Source: Daphnia pulex (taxonomy: Eukaryota; Arthropoda; Branchiopoda; Diplostraca; Daphniidae). Taken from it: a stretch of 64,000 nt of DNA. The notes under the pieces were generated by a model. That model had not been told where the DNA came from, searched no databases, and was given only the letters and a program-made list of their open reading frames with translations. This document shows, piece after piece, positions 44,901-59,900 of the stretch (positions within the stretch are counted from its first letter, which is position 1; every line of letters begins with the position of its first letter). A program made the position numbers and the translations under genes. Location: positions 2,480,001 through 2,544,000 of the forward strand of contig NC_060020.1 in assembly GCF_021134715.1 (NCBI RefSeq), read 5' to 3'.

Positions 44901-47900
44901 TGACGGTTGGAAGCCTTTTCAACCAGATCACCCCACTTTTTATTGAGCAGCACTAAACGTTGTTGAGTTTTGTTGGAATCATCCGAGCCCTTGTCAGTTT
45001 CAACCAACTGCCGACCAGCGTCGTTCAACGTGTCAACACTGGTTTGATGAGCCTGGATGTCATTGATCAGCACCTTCAACTTAGCCAATTCAACTTCAAT
45101 GACACTCGGATCTCCAAAAACGGGTTTCAATTCATCCAGAGTGCTGTCGGTTCGTTGGATCCAAACCAGCAGTTCATTGAGAGCATGTTGAAACTGTCCT
45201 AGACGCAACAGAGCGTGCTCCAATTCACGTTGTCTGTCGACAACTCCGCGCAAAAGATCTTCCCAACGCCTGTTCACTTTGGCTAAGGGCTCCTTCAAAC
45301 GGGCCGCCTGATCGGGTGAAGTACGATCTGCGAGATCAGCAGCTTGCCTGTAGAATAGTTTAACGGAAAAAATTACTCTCTCTTCTAACACTGAAATGAG
45401 ACAGCGTCAAAGCTAAAGAGCGACGGAACATCGAAAGAAGACAAGAAGTTGAATAAAAACAAAGCGTCAATTTGTATCGGCTGCTTAAGTCGTGCAGCAG
45501 GTCTTCTTGACGGAAATTATTTTATAAAGCGGTTGCATGCTCGTCATTCCTTAGGGAGGGAAAATGACTTGCCTGTGTAAACTCCTGGGAGGGGTCAATT
45601 TGAGGAGGGAACCAAAACCAGGAAATGTGATCAGTGATAAATTGTTGATTATCTTAGATCATACTCGTATTGCTACTCATACAAACTAATCTTTTCATTT
45701 TTCTTTTATCGACAAGTTAAAATACCAATCACCAAACGTCTACACCCTAACAACAATCACTGTTAACTAAAAAGAAAAGGAAAACAAAATATACCTATTA
45801 AGTGTTTCCACTTTGACCATTTGAGGATCAACTTCAGCTTTGAACGCCTTGAGTTGCTCAATTTGTTCTTTTACAGTCTCGATATCAGTTCCGAGAGGTC
45901 GCATACCATGGAATTTTTTCTCCGCTTTCTCCAAGAACTCAATTAGGCTCTAATAAAATCAATAAAAATGAGAAACAATTATTTTTCATGTATGGTGAAA
46001 TTTGATAAATTTCGATTTTACGTTGAGAGTGTCATGGTATTCCATGGCTTTTTCCATGGCATCGATTAGGTTCTCCTCTCGTTTTGCATACAAGGCTGTG
46101 ATGTTATCCCATGCAGAATCCAACTCTTCAATGTGTTTCTTGACTTCCGGCTTGTCGGGTTCTCCACACAAGTTAATGAGCTCTTGTCCAACTTGGCGGC
46201 AGTGTTCTACTTCAGGTTTAGTATGCTCAATATCGGTCTTAATGTCTTGTAAGGTGGCTTGTTGCTGATGAATCTTAGCTGGCTCGACGGCAGGTGGTTC
46301 TTGAGTAACCAAAGTTTCCTGCAGTTCCTTCAGAGCCGTCATAACAGCTTGCAATTCTTCCCAGAAGCGCTCGGCAACGGCCAGAGCTTCTTCCAGAGAT
46401 TTGCCGCGCTCTCCGGTAGCAGACACAACCGTGTCCCATAGCTTGGACAATTTCTTCAGCTTGCCCTCGATGTCTTTAACGGCCGGATCTGAAGGATTTT
46501 TCACAATCACTTCATCAGCAGCTCGTTTCACTGCCTCAAAGGCCGATTCTCTCTTCTCCAAGTCTTCGACAACAGACTGATTCTCTTGCATCTGCTCCTG
46601 GATCTTATCAGGATGGGCAGAGACGGGTTCGGCAGATTTCACTTGTTCGAAAGCATTGGCCAAGGCGGCGAGCATGCCGTCCAGTTTGTCAGAGAATTGA
46701 CTCGTCTCTTGCAAGGCCTCCTCAAGTGCCTGTTGGCGTTCTCGTAGACCCGATCGCAAAGCAGCGTACCTGGAGTTGTCCGATTCAAGGATGTCGTGGA
46801 CCTTGACGCCTTCCTCCTCGATGCACAACTTGGCTAGAGTTGTTCCCGTCTTATTCAGTTTGTCAAATAGAGGTTTGTGCTCGGCAACTTCGGCCATGAG
46901 AAGTTTGTTGCCTTCTTGCTGACGAACAATCTGTTCGGGGCGAATCGCTGGATCATCCAGATTGGCCAACGCCTCTTCTATTTCTCCTAACCAGTTGGAA
47001 AGATCAGAATGAGCCTCATAGAAATGCTCTGCTAGTGGCAGGGCTTGTTCCAGGATGCTCAAACGGTCTGCACTCAATTCCGAGACGCGATCCCTTGTTT
47101 CCTGCACGACAAGAGTTTAGAAATTGATTAAATTTTATTCATAAATTTGAACCGTGGTTTTGTTCTAACCTTAAGATCTTCCATCTTTTCTCTGATGAAA
47201 CCAGAATCTTCGGTTTGAGGTGATTCACGAAGTACTTTTTGGGCTGCTGAGAGAATGTCTCGTACACGTCCCTTTTGGGTGGAAATTTCATCACCGATGA
47301 CTTTGTGTTCTTTGAGCTGAACGCGAATGACTTCTGGGTCGGAACTGGGAGGATCGGCTTCGCGCAACTGCTGTTCAGTTTCGTGGAACCAGTCCAGCAG
47401 CTCGTCAAGATCACCCACTACTTCCATCGAACGTTGCTTTGATAAATGCAATCTCTCAGCCTTTCGCTGGATCTGTTCGCAAATAGCATCGAAGCGACGG
47501 TTGTCGCGAGTGATCAATGACTCGATATAAGCAGAACCCTCACCTGGATAGAAAAATAATGTTAGCAAATAAAGAAGTTGAAGACGAGTAAATCATAAAG
47601 TATTATACCTGGGCATCTCTGGCAGAGTTGAGGTCCACTTTGATTGACCGTATCCAAGAAAGGTCTGACCTCGGCCAATTCGTTTTCTAAGCGAGCGATA
47701 ATACTTTCCTGAACATCTAATCCAGCGCTTCCTCCTGAAGCCGCCGACGAAGAATCCAGGGCTTGCAGACGGTCTTCAGCATCCAAGAGCCAATTGGCGA
47801 GGCCATTGTGCGATGAATGGAATTGCTCGACAAGTGGTAGAGTTTCTTGAGCATGTTTCAACAAATCATCGGCTCTTCCGGTCAAATCGGTGTAACGACG

Positions 47901-50900
47901 CTGAACTGAATCGAGTTTTTCTTTGAGTTGCAGAGCTTCCTCGTTGGTGATGTGTCGCATAAGCTCCAGACCAGTGTCGACAACAGACTCTACTTGAGGT
48001 TGATGACCTGCCACTTCTTCCGTCAGATACATCAGTTCCTCCATTTGTTCTTGCAGTTTTTCGACGTGAACCGATAGAATACGGTACTTGAATAACTTGG
48101 ACTCCATACTTTCCATCCAGGCCAACAAGTCCTCGTACGATAGAACCAAGTGTCTCAAACCGCTCTTGGCATCGCTCAGTAGCCGACCAAGGGCTTCAGA
48201 GTTCTCCACCAAGGCGCCGTAGCGATCGGTCAGTTCTGTCAGACGATCTGCCAGGACACCAGCCTCTTCTTCTCCTACCAATGACATCAAATTTGTGGCA
48301 ATATCAGTCAGACCATCGAAAGCTGGCTTTTTGCTGAGAATGTCATCATGAAGCAGGTCGTGTTCCTCAATGCGTTGCTGGATCTTCTCTTCATCGGTAG
48401 GAACAATCTCCATTTCTTTGATTTTTCGTTCCATCTTCTCCAACCAGTCAGCAATTGGGGAGAACTTATCTTGGAATTCCTTGGCTACAGCCATCGCTTT
48501 CTCAAGGGCGTCCATTCGGTCGTCTGCACCATTGGTCAAGGCGTCAAAACGGGCCACCAATTCCTGGAGTTGTTCTTCAATTTCAGCCTGCTCTTCAGGG
48601 TGAGCATGATTTGCTATATCCTGACCCATATCCAGCAGCGAAGACATCGATTGCTGACGATCCAACAGCAGTTTCTTCAAGAATTTCTGCTCTTGTAATT
48701 GAGCCTTGACGACCTTATAATCTGCTGATGGAGGCTTCTGGTTGGCAACCATTTCTTCAGTGTCAGAGAGCCATTTCGATAAGCCCTAAAGTAGCAAAAG
48801 TTTATTGTTAGAATGAAAGTAAAAACATCAGTGAAAAAAAAATTACCTGTAAAGCTTCCTGGAACTTTCCGGATTGTAAGAATGCAACGTCAAGTCTACG
48901 TTCGCGGTCATTGAGTTTCTCTTTCAGATTGTTCCAACGATCATTCATCTTTTCCAGATCAGATTCAAGGGCTGTCGTTGATACACCATTTGCGGCCGAC
49001 TGGACTAAACCTTGGCCGCCACGATTAGCTTCTTCCACATTTTGACCGAGAGGAATGATAAGTTCCTGCTTAAAGCTGCGAAATTCTTCTTGTTGCTGAC
49101 GAACCAATTCAACGTCACCAACGATGGGTTTAAAAGCTCGTTCTTCGTTCGAAGCCTAGCAAATATATATGAACAGGATAAAGTGATGAGATCCCAAGGG
49201 CAAACAAATCAAAATGATTTACCTCGTCAATATGTTGCATGATGTTGCTGTATAAGTCGTAGAAGCTCTCAACTCGAATAAGCGTTTTCTCGAGTTCGTC
49301 TAGCCGATTCTTTCCGCGATCCTCCAAACGTGACGTTTGCTTGCGAAGGGAATCTAATTGATCGCGTAAACCTTGTGCGTCGGGGGCGTGTCCCTCCGAT
49401 ACCAAGCTCTGGCCGTCGGTAGCAATTGCTTCAACTTCAGCCTGGCGGGCTTCAAGTTTGGCCAAAAAGTGATTTGTCTGATCGAGTTGATTGTTCAATG
49501 TATCTAAATCTCTTCCAGCTGGTGCCATTGAATCCAACTCGCTTTCCAGAGTGGATAAATCACCTAAGACCGCCTTGACATGTTCCTAAAGGAGAAGAAT
49601 ACGAACGTAAACTTGTTTGAAAAACATCTAAACAAGATTGAGCCTAATGAATCAATAAAATTACTTACATTAAACTGCAAGACAGCAACAGAGGCTGTCT
49701 CCAGCATATTGCAACGGTCCTCAAGCTGGGCTCGTAATTCAGAATAACGTCTGGCGAGATCGTCAGCCTGGTCTTGAATATGGCTAGCGTTAGATTCATG
49801 GCTAGCAGCATCAGCCACTAATCCAGAGGCGTACTGCTGAACACGGTCTACCCCCTTTTCGAGAAGAACGGCTTCATCCAGGAGTGTTCGGATGCGATCC
49901 AGCAATCTGGAATCGCGGGCTGCAGCTCCCAAGGCGTCATGAGAAGAAAGTCGATCCTCACAACGTTGCATGGCATGTTGCGAATCGCGCAAGAGTTCGA
50001 TGAACTCAGCCAATCGCTGAGCAATATCCTCCAGTGATTGAGAACGTTCCAGGACGGCAGCATTAATTTGATCCCAACGTTGCTTGGTGGTTGTCAGCTC
50101 GCTCTTGACACCGTCTTTGTCAATGTCGCATGCCGACAGGAAAGATTCTCCGAGAGACTTATTCGTCTCAAATGTGGCGCTGTGTCTGGACATATCATTG
50201 CGGAAGGATTGCAGCTCTTTAACTTGTGCGTCCAAGTCGCTTTTCTTGAAGGCAACTGGTTGCATCTGATTGAGTTTCTCTTCAGCTTGGTCAAGCCATG
50301 GAATGAACGTTTCTTGGGATCCATCATATTTACGACAGAGTTCCATGCAAGTCTGCAATCGGCGGTGGCGACTGACAGTCTCTTGGCGGACTTTGTTCCA
50401 GTCTCCACGGATTCTCTCCAACAACTTGTTGAAAGCCTTGGCGTCGTTTTTGTTTGGCGACTGGTTTGCCAACTCTTGACCTTTGTCTAACATCATGATG
50501 ACTTCATGCTCCTTGTCCATCACATCTTTGTAGGCTGGCTCGTTATCTTGCAATTGACGACGCAAAATATCGCGATCTGCGGAAACCTGTAATGCGTCAA
50601 CTAGTAGACGGGCACAATCGCCCAACCATTCTTGCAGCTGCCCACATTGATCTTCGAATTCCCGATTGTCTTTCAAAAGATTCTCGAGTTCCGCACGACG
50701 GTTGTCCAATTTCTTTTGGAGTTGGGCATGCATTTTGTCAATTTGGCTGAGTTTCTGGGCGACCTCCGCTTTAGATGAGGCATCGCTCAAAACTGCACAC
50801 AATTGTTCGCCGACGGTTTCCAGACCAGCAATCAATGGCCGCTGACCCTCTAGTTGGTCTTGGAGGTCTTCCAGATGTTTAAGTATCTCTTCTGGGTAGA

Positions 50901-53900
50901 CATTTTCGACGGCCAACTCCTCCAGATTATCAGAAATCTTTTGCAGAGCATCCTGTAGCTGGCCTAGGCTGGCGTAGAACTGGCGACTCGTGCCTGATGC
51001 GGCGTCCAAGTTTTGCTTGCGTTCCTCGAGACGACCAATCAAATCCGACCATTTGGCGGAGATCGAAACCACTTTGTCGTTAACTTTGCGTCCATCGTTC
51101 GAATTGGGTTCGGCAATCTCCAAAATTGAATCTGCCAAGCGTTCCAAATGCTGAACCTGCGGCTCGTGTGCCTAATTGTTTGATAAAAGAAATATAATCA
51201 ACCCCTTAAAAGAAACAAGAAAAGATAAGATCAATACCTTGAACTCCTCACGCAAGACTTGAACTTGCTGGAGCTGATGGTGAACTAAACGTGGGTCGGA
51301 GGAAATCGGACCCAGGACAGACATCATGCGATCTTTGGCTGTAAGCCAAGCCGATAACTGGTCGTGAGTATCGTGGAAATCTTTGACGTCTTCCAAAAAT
51401 TTAGAGCGAGCTTTGCAACGATCCTGCAGGTCCTTCCAACGACCAGAGACAGACATCATCTGATCTTGTAGAGCATCTGCGCCAGGGACACCGCTCTTCC
51501 TCCGAAGTAGTTCAGACACCTACATCATTCAATGAAAGATAAAACGATTTAAAACAAAGTCTAACAAACATAAAACAGAGGAAGAAAAAATGCGTACCTG
51601 AGTCTTGAGGGTATCAAGTTGTGGTTGTTTGTCATACATATCCTCCAATACATTCTTGACACTTCTCAACTGCTTCTCGGCGTCGTCCCTCGTTTGAGGA
51701 ACGGCCGAATCGCGAGGTAACTGCCGTTCGACCTTATCCAGGAAGGCGACCAGCGTTCGAAGCGCGTCTGTGTGCTTCTTGGCTTCTTCAGTCATCAATT
51801 CCAATTCCGCTTTTCGGTCATTGACCTTTGAGAGGAGCTGGCTGTAGCGATCGTTAATGTCCTTGATTTGCTTTTCCACGACGGAAGAGTCTAGAAAAAT
51901 ATAAATATTCCAATTAGATCGATTGAGTCAAAATAACAGTAAAGCCAGGTGCTTCTGTTTTCGTTGCAAGCAGTTATGTGAAGCCACACTGGATCAAGTC
52001 TTGAATTCGGATTATTAAAAAAAAAAAAATACGATATTATTGCAAGCGGGGAAAAGCCGAGTTAAAAATGCGCGTGTTATATCGTGAGCTATGGACGTAT
52101 TATCCACGTCGTGCGATGTAGCCTATTTATTTTTGGCCAACAAGCATAGGCCGAGTGCTCCTTTTTGTTGGCAGGAGCATTGGATTTTTGACTATCTACC
52201 TTCCGAGCCGTAAAAGTCTTGTGAAGATCTTCGACTATTGAAGCCGCTGGACGCGACGCTGCTGATCAGCTGGTTGATAGGTAACGCCCCCATACCTACT
52301 TTAATCGGTGACGGACTTCGCAAGTCTTGCGACTGACGGCGCAAGTCCTGCGATGGGCGGCGCACATCTTGTGACGAACGGCGCACTACAGACACAACAC
52401 GTCAACGCTTTTTCTCACCAAATCGACTACATGAACAGCAAACATTCCGTCTACAACCATCTAGTGCCTACTAAGCACTGAACTACCACTACAAGGCCTA
52501 AGATGTGAATTACAAACAAAAGAAAAAGGTACTTACGAGTCGTAATGGAAGCTCGCTTCGAAGGTGACGCGATACTCGATTTGCGGGAACCGTCTCCTAC
52601 GAGTCGAGTCATGTTTTCGTAAGCGTAACCCAAATCAGCTACGCGGCTAATGGTGGTCTCGTAGTCGCGGAATTCTTTCATGATTGGCTAGAAAACCAAA
52701 CAGAACATTTCAATAGTCAAATAACATGAGGAGATAAGCAAGTGAAATTTACTCGAAGTTCATCCGTTTGTCGCTTGAGGATGTCTGCATCCACTGCAAC
52801 GGGTTCCAGGGTGTCGACTCGAGCTTCGTTTTTGGTCAACCACTCGAGAACTTGATCGCGCAGTTTCTCGTAGGTGTTGAGCTGATCAGTTCTGGCCTTG
52901 CCGTCCTTGAGACTTTGATCAATGACTGTCGACAAATCCTTCCATTGCATTTCCAATGCTGAAAAACAAACGTTGTTAGATACACATTATTACGAATCAG
53001 TTGTATCATTAGATTACTTTTGATTTTTTCTCGAATAGGAGTAGCGTCGGCGATGTCTTTCTTGACGACCAAAGTCCTGCCATTCTGGAGCATGTTGTCG
53101 AAGTCTTCTCTGCGTTGATCTTTTTGGCGAGAAATATCTTCGATCCTTGCACCGAGTTGATCGGCTTCTTCCTGATCAGAAGAGTCAAGGATTTCCCAGA
53201 CTTGTTGGTACCAGTCGTCGAACTGGGAGACCGAGTTGATGAAACTATCCAACGACTTGGCGATTTCTTCCAACACATATCCTCTCTTGTACACCTTATC
53301 TTGAAGTTTCTCGTACCTGAAAACCAAAGTTATTACACTGACGATTTCTTGTTGAGATAGTTTAATAGTTGTAATTTACCTCGAGTTCATGTCTTTCATT
53401 TTAGCTTCAATCTTGCGAGCCACACGGGCGTTATCCGGATTTGCGATAAGAGCAGCTGCAGCTTCGTTAATACTCTCGAAACTGGGGCGGTGGCTTTCAA
53501 TGTCAGCTACCAACACCCGATGTTCTCGGAGCTGTTCATCCAGTCGATCTTTATTCAAACTGGTTGGCCGTGTCATAGTCCTACACAACAACAACATATA
53601 CATTTTAAATAAATCCTGACTTCAAAAGGTTTATGCAAAACTTCACTTACTTGAGCTGATTTTCAGCCTGGCTGAGCCAGTTGGCAAGCGAATCCAAAGC
53701 TTCTTGAACTCCTTGGCTCTGCACGAGCGCATTGTCCAAGAATTGGCATTTGTCAGCCAAGGCATCCAGTAACTTCTTGTAGCGTTCTTGGATATCAGCA
53801 GGAACGCTTTGAAGGTTGCTTTTTTCAACCTCAGAAACGTCGCCATCTAGGGCCGTCAACAAACTAGCCGCCGCCTGAACGGTGTGATTAACCAGTCGTT

Positions 53901-56900
53901 CGTTGGCAACAACGTCATTATTGAGGGCTTTGGCACGGCCAAGTTGATCCTCGACCATTTTGGGTTCGGCTCCGAGTGGCTCGTTAACGATTTTCGTGGC
54001 TTTTGGTTCGACTTCTTTCAGCCAGGCTTTGGCTTTGGTCACAATGTCCTGGTAATCCTTATGCTTGCTGTTAATGTCGCTCATCTTGTCGGACAACTTG
54101 TTGGCTCGCTTCATCAATGTCTGTAAGTGGAAATGGAGAGTTAGTCATCAACGAAAGGACTAGCCAAATCAAACCAAAGGCAATTAAACAGTACCTGATA
54201 GTCCTCGGTGACTTCCACCACTTCGGCCTTGACCAACAGTTCAGAGGGTTCAATGCGTCTCAATCTCTGTGGTAAACGATCGCGGAAGTCGTTGAGGACG
54301 ACGAGATATTCCATTGATTCATCGACAAACTTTTGGGCGGCCATGGTAATGAAGCGCAGATCCGCCTGGTGTGCGATGACATCACTGACGAATTCTCTTG
54401 TCGTTTCCGCATTTGCCTGCACTCGGCTAAGGTTGGCCAGTTGGCGCTCTTTTTCTTCGGCCAATTTATTAGATTTAACCATCCACGTCTTGAAATTGGT
54501 GATTTCCGTGCGGAATTTGTGCAGTTCGTCCAGCGCAATCGACACCTTGCGGAGCAACTTTTCGGTCTGGTCGGTTCCGTTGTCATAACGTTTCTTCAGT
54601 TCCTGACCTTTAGCTTCCAGGGTGTTGATCTCATCGGCCGAGAGGAATTCACCACCTTGGCTGACGATTTGCCGCACCTGATCTAAACAGGCGTTGACCG
54701 GGCGGGAATGCGATTCCAAATCATCGCGGACGCCCTGAAAGATCATAAATATAGTTATACGGAAATCAATAAAGAAAGATGATTGGGATTATTTGGAAAA
54801 TTACTCGGATAACGTTAATTTGATTCTTCAATTCAGCCACATCTTCACGGACAGTATCTTGGTTGGCCAGTTGGGCTTCAACGTTGGAAATCCAGACGAG
54901 GAGACGAGCCATACCATCATCGCATAGCTTGTACCTTTCCTCCATGGCTTGCTGCAAATTGACGATAAAAGAGAACAAAAAGCGTAAAGTGCCGGAGCCG
55001 GGTAAGTGGGGGAGAAGAAAAGTTAATCAAGTTAATCAAAACGAACAAGACTAACAATAAAATACAAAAGGAAATCATCATCAACAAGCATTCAAATTCG
55101 AACATACAAGCACACGCACTGAAACATTACGGTACGGGGGGCACTGGCACACCTTTATCTTCATCATTTTTGGATTAATTAACCTTCACCCTTCCACCAC
55201 GGTTAACGAATAAAAAACGGATTAGAAATGTAACGAACGGAAAATTAGCAAAGAGTTATTATGGATTAGTATGTAGGAAGATTCCATATTCCGCGCGATT
55301 ACAATAAGCTGGAATGACAACGGAAACCGGAACCTTGAGGGGGGAGGAGGAGGAGGTTGTTCATCTTCCGACAAATACATTCAACATGTATGTCATCAAT
55401 ATGTGGGGATTATTCCGATTAAGTTAGCGGGATGACGGAAGCGCTTTTGTAACACAAATGTAGCAGGTGGTGGTACCGAGCGTAAGTCATACCGACGGAA
55501 AACCGGAAGCTAGCTAGGCTTACCCGGGCAGAAGTCGTCAAAAGGAATCCTTTGGATAAGGCTTCCGCCAAGTTCATGTTGGCCAATCGGCCGGAAGAGG
55601 CATCCACTAGACCTTCTTCAATGGCCTGGATTATGGGGACAATGCGACCCGTCTTGGGGTCTTTGGCCAAGTTAGTCGACAAATCCAGTAGTGACGCATC
55701 GACAACTTGGGCAAGGGTTAGCGAGCGCTGGGTAAAGGGATCGGTAAAGAGACCCATTTCACGGTCGTAAAGGCCGAATTCGATCGCTTCTATCAGGGAG
55801 AGCTGTCGTTTGGGTGTGACTATTAGACCCGTAGCTAACGCTTCACTAAGGGACACTTGTTTACCGCTGGAATTGTCCAAAACGAGACCCTGATCGGCAT
55901 CGACCAAGGCCAGCTCGAAGGCGGCCGAGAGTTTGAGAAGCTGTTTGTGCAAATTGTCTTTAACCAAAACGGAATCCGAATTCAAGCAGCCCAACGCGAT
56001 GGCTTGTTTCAGATTCAATTCTTCGCTGCTGGCCGGTTCCATCAAACGGGCCATTTTCAGGTTGAATTGGCCTTGCTCGATGGCTTCGTCGAATCCAATC
56101 GTCTGTCGGTGGAACACAACCGTTCCTTGTTCGAAAATGATGCAAAGCGGACCCAAATGACCGGTTTGCGGGTTCACGACGGCCCGTTTGCGCATGTCGA
56201 CGATACCTTCCATGATGGCTCGTTTGACTGTGATAAAGCGACCGGTTTGCGGGTGCTTGATGACAGCCGATGTGGGGTCAATCAATTCGTATCGGATGGC
56301 TTCTTCGAGGGTGTGACGACACGAATTTCGCGGGTCGACGAAGGTGCCAACGTTCAAATCGATGGCGCCATCGCGGACGGCCTGATCGAATGTCAATGCT
56401 CGCTCAACGGTGACAATCACTTCTTGCTTGACGGCCGTTTCCAAGTTCATGGATCGCTTGCCTCGGGCTTCGACCACCCTTCCGCGGACCCCGTCAATGT
56501 CTCCGTCTTCAACGGCGCTATTCAGACTTTTCAAACTGCCAGTGGATGCGTCCTTGAGGGCCGTAGTGGAGCCATCAATCAACCCGTGTTTCAGCGCCTG
56601 GTTCAAGTCCAATAAATCACCAACTGAAGGGTCGACGAATTTGCCCGTCTCGTGGGCATAAAGCCCGTTTCGAATGGCTTCTTCGAGCGTCAGACCCGAC
56701 CTTGACGTCACGATGAAACAGCGCTCCAAGGCTTGGGGTAAGGTCAAATCTCCAGTGCCGGGCAGGCAGTAGACGTTGCGCTCCGCATCGATCAATCCAG
56801 TGGAAACAGCTTCGTTCAGTTTCATGTAGCGGCCCGTTTTGCCATGTTTAACGATGGACTTCGTCGATTGAATCAAGTTTTCCTTGCAGGCAGCATCGAG

Positions 56901-59900
56901 ATTGAGTCGGCGGCCGTTGGTGGGGTGGAAAAAACAGTTGCGATGCCGGTCGAAGAAGCCGACGCGGATGGCGTCGTAGAGCGAGAAGGGCCGCTCGATA
57001 TCGAGAATCAATTCACGTTCCATGGCCTTGTTTAACGGAATTTCCAGCTTGGAATGCGGAGGTCGAAACAGACCCGTTTGGCGATCAATGATCCAGTTCC
57101 GGCACGTTTCGGACAGGCTCAACAGATGACCGGTTTGTCTATCAAAGAAGCACGGCAAAAACGGATGAAGAACGCAACGTCTGAGCGCTTCGTGAATTGT
57201 TATCTGTCGGCCACTATTGGGATCGGTGACGCGGCCGGTGGCTTCATCGTAAAGGCCTTGATGAATCATTCGCTGGATGGAAACGGGAGCTTTGCTGTCA
57301 ACAATCAATCCATTGGCAAATGATTCTGCCAGCGTGTACTCCTGGTTGCTCGACAGGTCCAAAACGCGGGTGGTCTTCCCGTCGATCATACCCAATTCAA
57401 TGGCCGTCGTCAAGGAAATCTTCCGCAGGAACCCATTGCGGGTGTCTTTGACGTGGACCGACTCGGGATCGATGAGTCCGTTATCGATGGCTTCGACAAG
57501 TGTCAGCCACTGGCTAGTCAGTGGGTCGAGGAAGAGGCCCGTCTGGTCATCGAAGACTTCTTTGACCATAGCCTCACTGAGGAAGAGAGGACGCTGGACT
57601 TCAATCAAAAATCCAGAATCCAGCGCGTGCTGGAAATCGACCGTTTCTTTAGCCGAAATGCGGAGCGTTCCTTGTTTGACGTCGATCAGCTGATCGCGGA
57701 CAGCTTGCTCGAAAGTCACCACGCCGCCCGTTTTGTAGTTGCGGAACAAATTCGCCGTAGAGTCAATGACACCGTTTCGGATGGCGACATCTGTCGGCAA
57801 TTTGGGTTTACGGACCTCGGAAAGCGTCGAAAAGCGACCCGATTTCATGTCGTACATCCCTTTGAGCAAGGCTTCGGTCACCGAAAATTTACGCTTGGCG
57901 CCAATGATGAGGCCGCGCTCCATGGCCGTCACAAAGTCCATTTCGACACTTGTCGACGGGTCAACAGCCATGCCCGACGTCGAATCAATGATGCCAATCT
58001 TGATGGCATCAGCCAAACTCAGAATATCAGACGATCGGGGATCCTTGACAGTCAAGGCGCTTTTTTCAACGAAACCTTTCTGAATGGCCGTTTGCAGAGT
58101 CATCTTATCCCTGCCGGACATGACGAAGAGCCCAGTTTCGCGCTCGTAAAGTTTATGGGCCAGGGCTTCTTGCAGCGACCACGCCTTGTGTAACGGGACA
58201 ATCTTTTTCTCGTCAATGGCCCGGTCGAGTCTTTGATCTGCCAGAGATAGGGCCGCTTTTTCGAGTGAAATGAAACTTGCGTCATCCTGCTGGACGCGAG
58301 CGGACGAGCCATCAATCAAGCCGCTATCGATGGCTTCACGTAGAGACTCTTGCCTGCCGGTGAACGGGTTGGAAAATCGGTTGGATTCCGGATCGTAGAG
58401 TCCGTCTTCGACCGCGTCGAAAATGCTCTGTGTCGTCACGTGAGTTGAAATCAATCCCTGCTTCAAGGCGGCGACGAAATCGATCCACTGGCCGGCAGCT
58501 GTGTTCATCAGGCGACCCTTGGCGCTGTCAACTATCCGGATCTCGATGGCCTCTTCCAGTGAGACGATTTTTTGTCGTTTCGTGTCGCTAATTTCGGAAA
58601 TGAAGGCGTCAATCAAGCCCCATTGAATCGTTTCTTCGATATTTAGAAGCTTCCGGCAGACGGACTCTGTAACTCTTCCGCTGCTGGCTTCCAAAGTTCC
58701 ATTGCGGATGGTGGCTTCCAATGAAATGGATTTCCTCTTGGGTTGCAGGAGACCCGATTGAACGGCTTTGGCGTAATCGATCGCTTTGGATTCTTGGCTC
58801 TGCTTGACAGTTCCGGCAGACAGATCGACCCATCCCCGCTGAGCGGCTTGGGTCAGAGTCAAATCTTCGCCCGTGTTGAAGGATCGGTAAATGATAGAAT
58901 CTGGATTGACGTATTGGTGTCGGATGGCAACGGCCAACTGGACTGGCTTTTTCAATTTCGGTAGAGTCAACAGACCGCTGTCAACTGCATACCATCCCCG
59001 AGTCACTGCGCATTTGAAGGTGATGGATTCGCCCAGGTGAGCTCGATGGGCGGCAGGGCTGGCTTCGATCCAGCAGAGTTCAACGGCCTCGTAAAAAGGG
59101 ACTTTCCTGCCCGTTTTGGGATCAAACATGTGACCCGCGTCAGTGTCCACCAGTTGTTTTTCAATCGCCTCTTCCAAAGTGACAAGGCTATTGCAGCGCA
59201 AGTCTTTGACCAAAATCTCGCGGCCGTCCAGGATGCCGAGAGCAGTTGCGTCTGCCACTCGGATGGCATCGCCTGTCTCAAAGTCGATGAATAATTCTTG
59301 TGATGGATCGTAGAAGCCTTGTTCTATGGCGAAATCTCGGTCAAGGATGTCGACGGGAGAGATTCGAAGCTCCGGTTCGCCAACCAAAAGGACTCGATTG
59401 TCTTCTTCGATGGAAATGATGGCCGACGGGGTGGCCAACTTCTGACGAAGGGCTTCGTCCACCGACATCCGTGATTTTCGGACCATCAACTGCGCCTGTC
59501 CGGCGATTCTTTCCTCTTTCAAAGCGTTGCGGATGGACGTCCGACGGGATCGGAAAACCAGGACTGGTTCGCTGGCTTCTCGATTGCTGAGCGGCGACAA
59601 ATTGAATAAGACGGGCATGGAATCAGAGTCGCGACCGGCCATTTCCGGAACGCCCAAAACGGCCACAAGACCCAAACGGACGGCTTCGCTGAACGGAATG
59701 AGTTTACCGGATTGTTGGTATTCACCGTTTTGACCTAAAAGGCCGGCCTGGATAGCAGCGCCGACGGTGATCATCTGCTGGCTGTTATGATTGTAGATGA
59801 GCGTCTGAGCCGTCATACTTGAGCTGGTCGTATTCAATCGGACGTCGGCATAGCCGTCCAGTCGTAACCACCCTTCTTTCAAGGCCAGATTGATGGTCAT

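Noticed and set aside
55857..58193. Plus-strand open frames of 246-252 codons opposite the plakin-repeat exon
   Set aside because: They are antisense shadows: the repeated coding pattern on the minus strand suppresses stops in the opposite frame, and the products have no domain.
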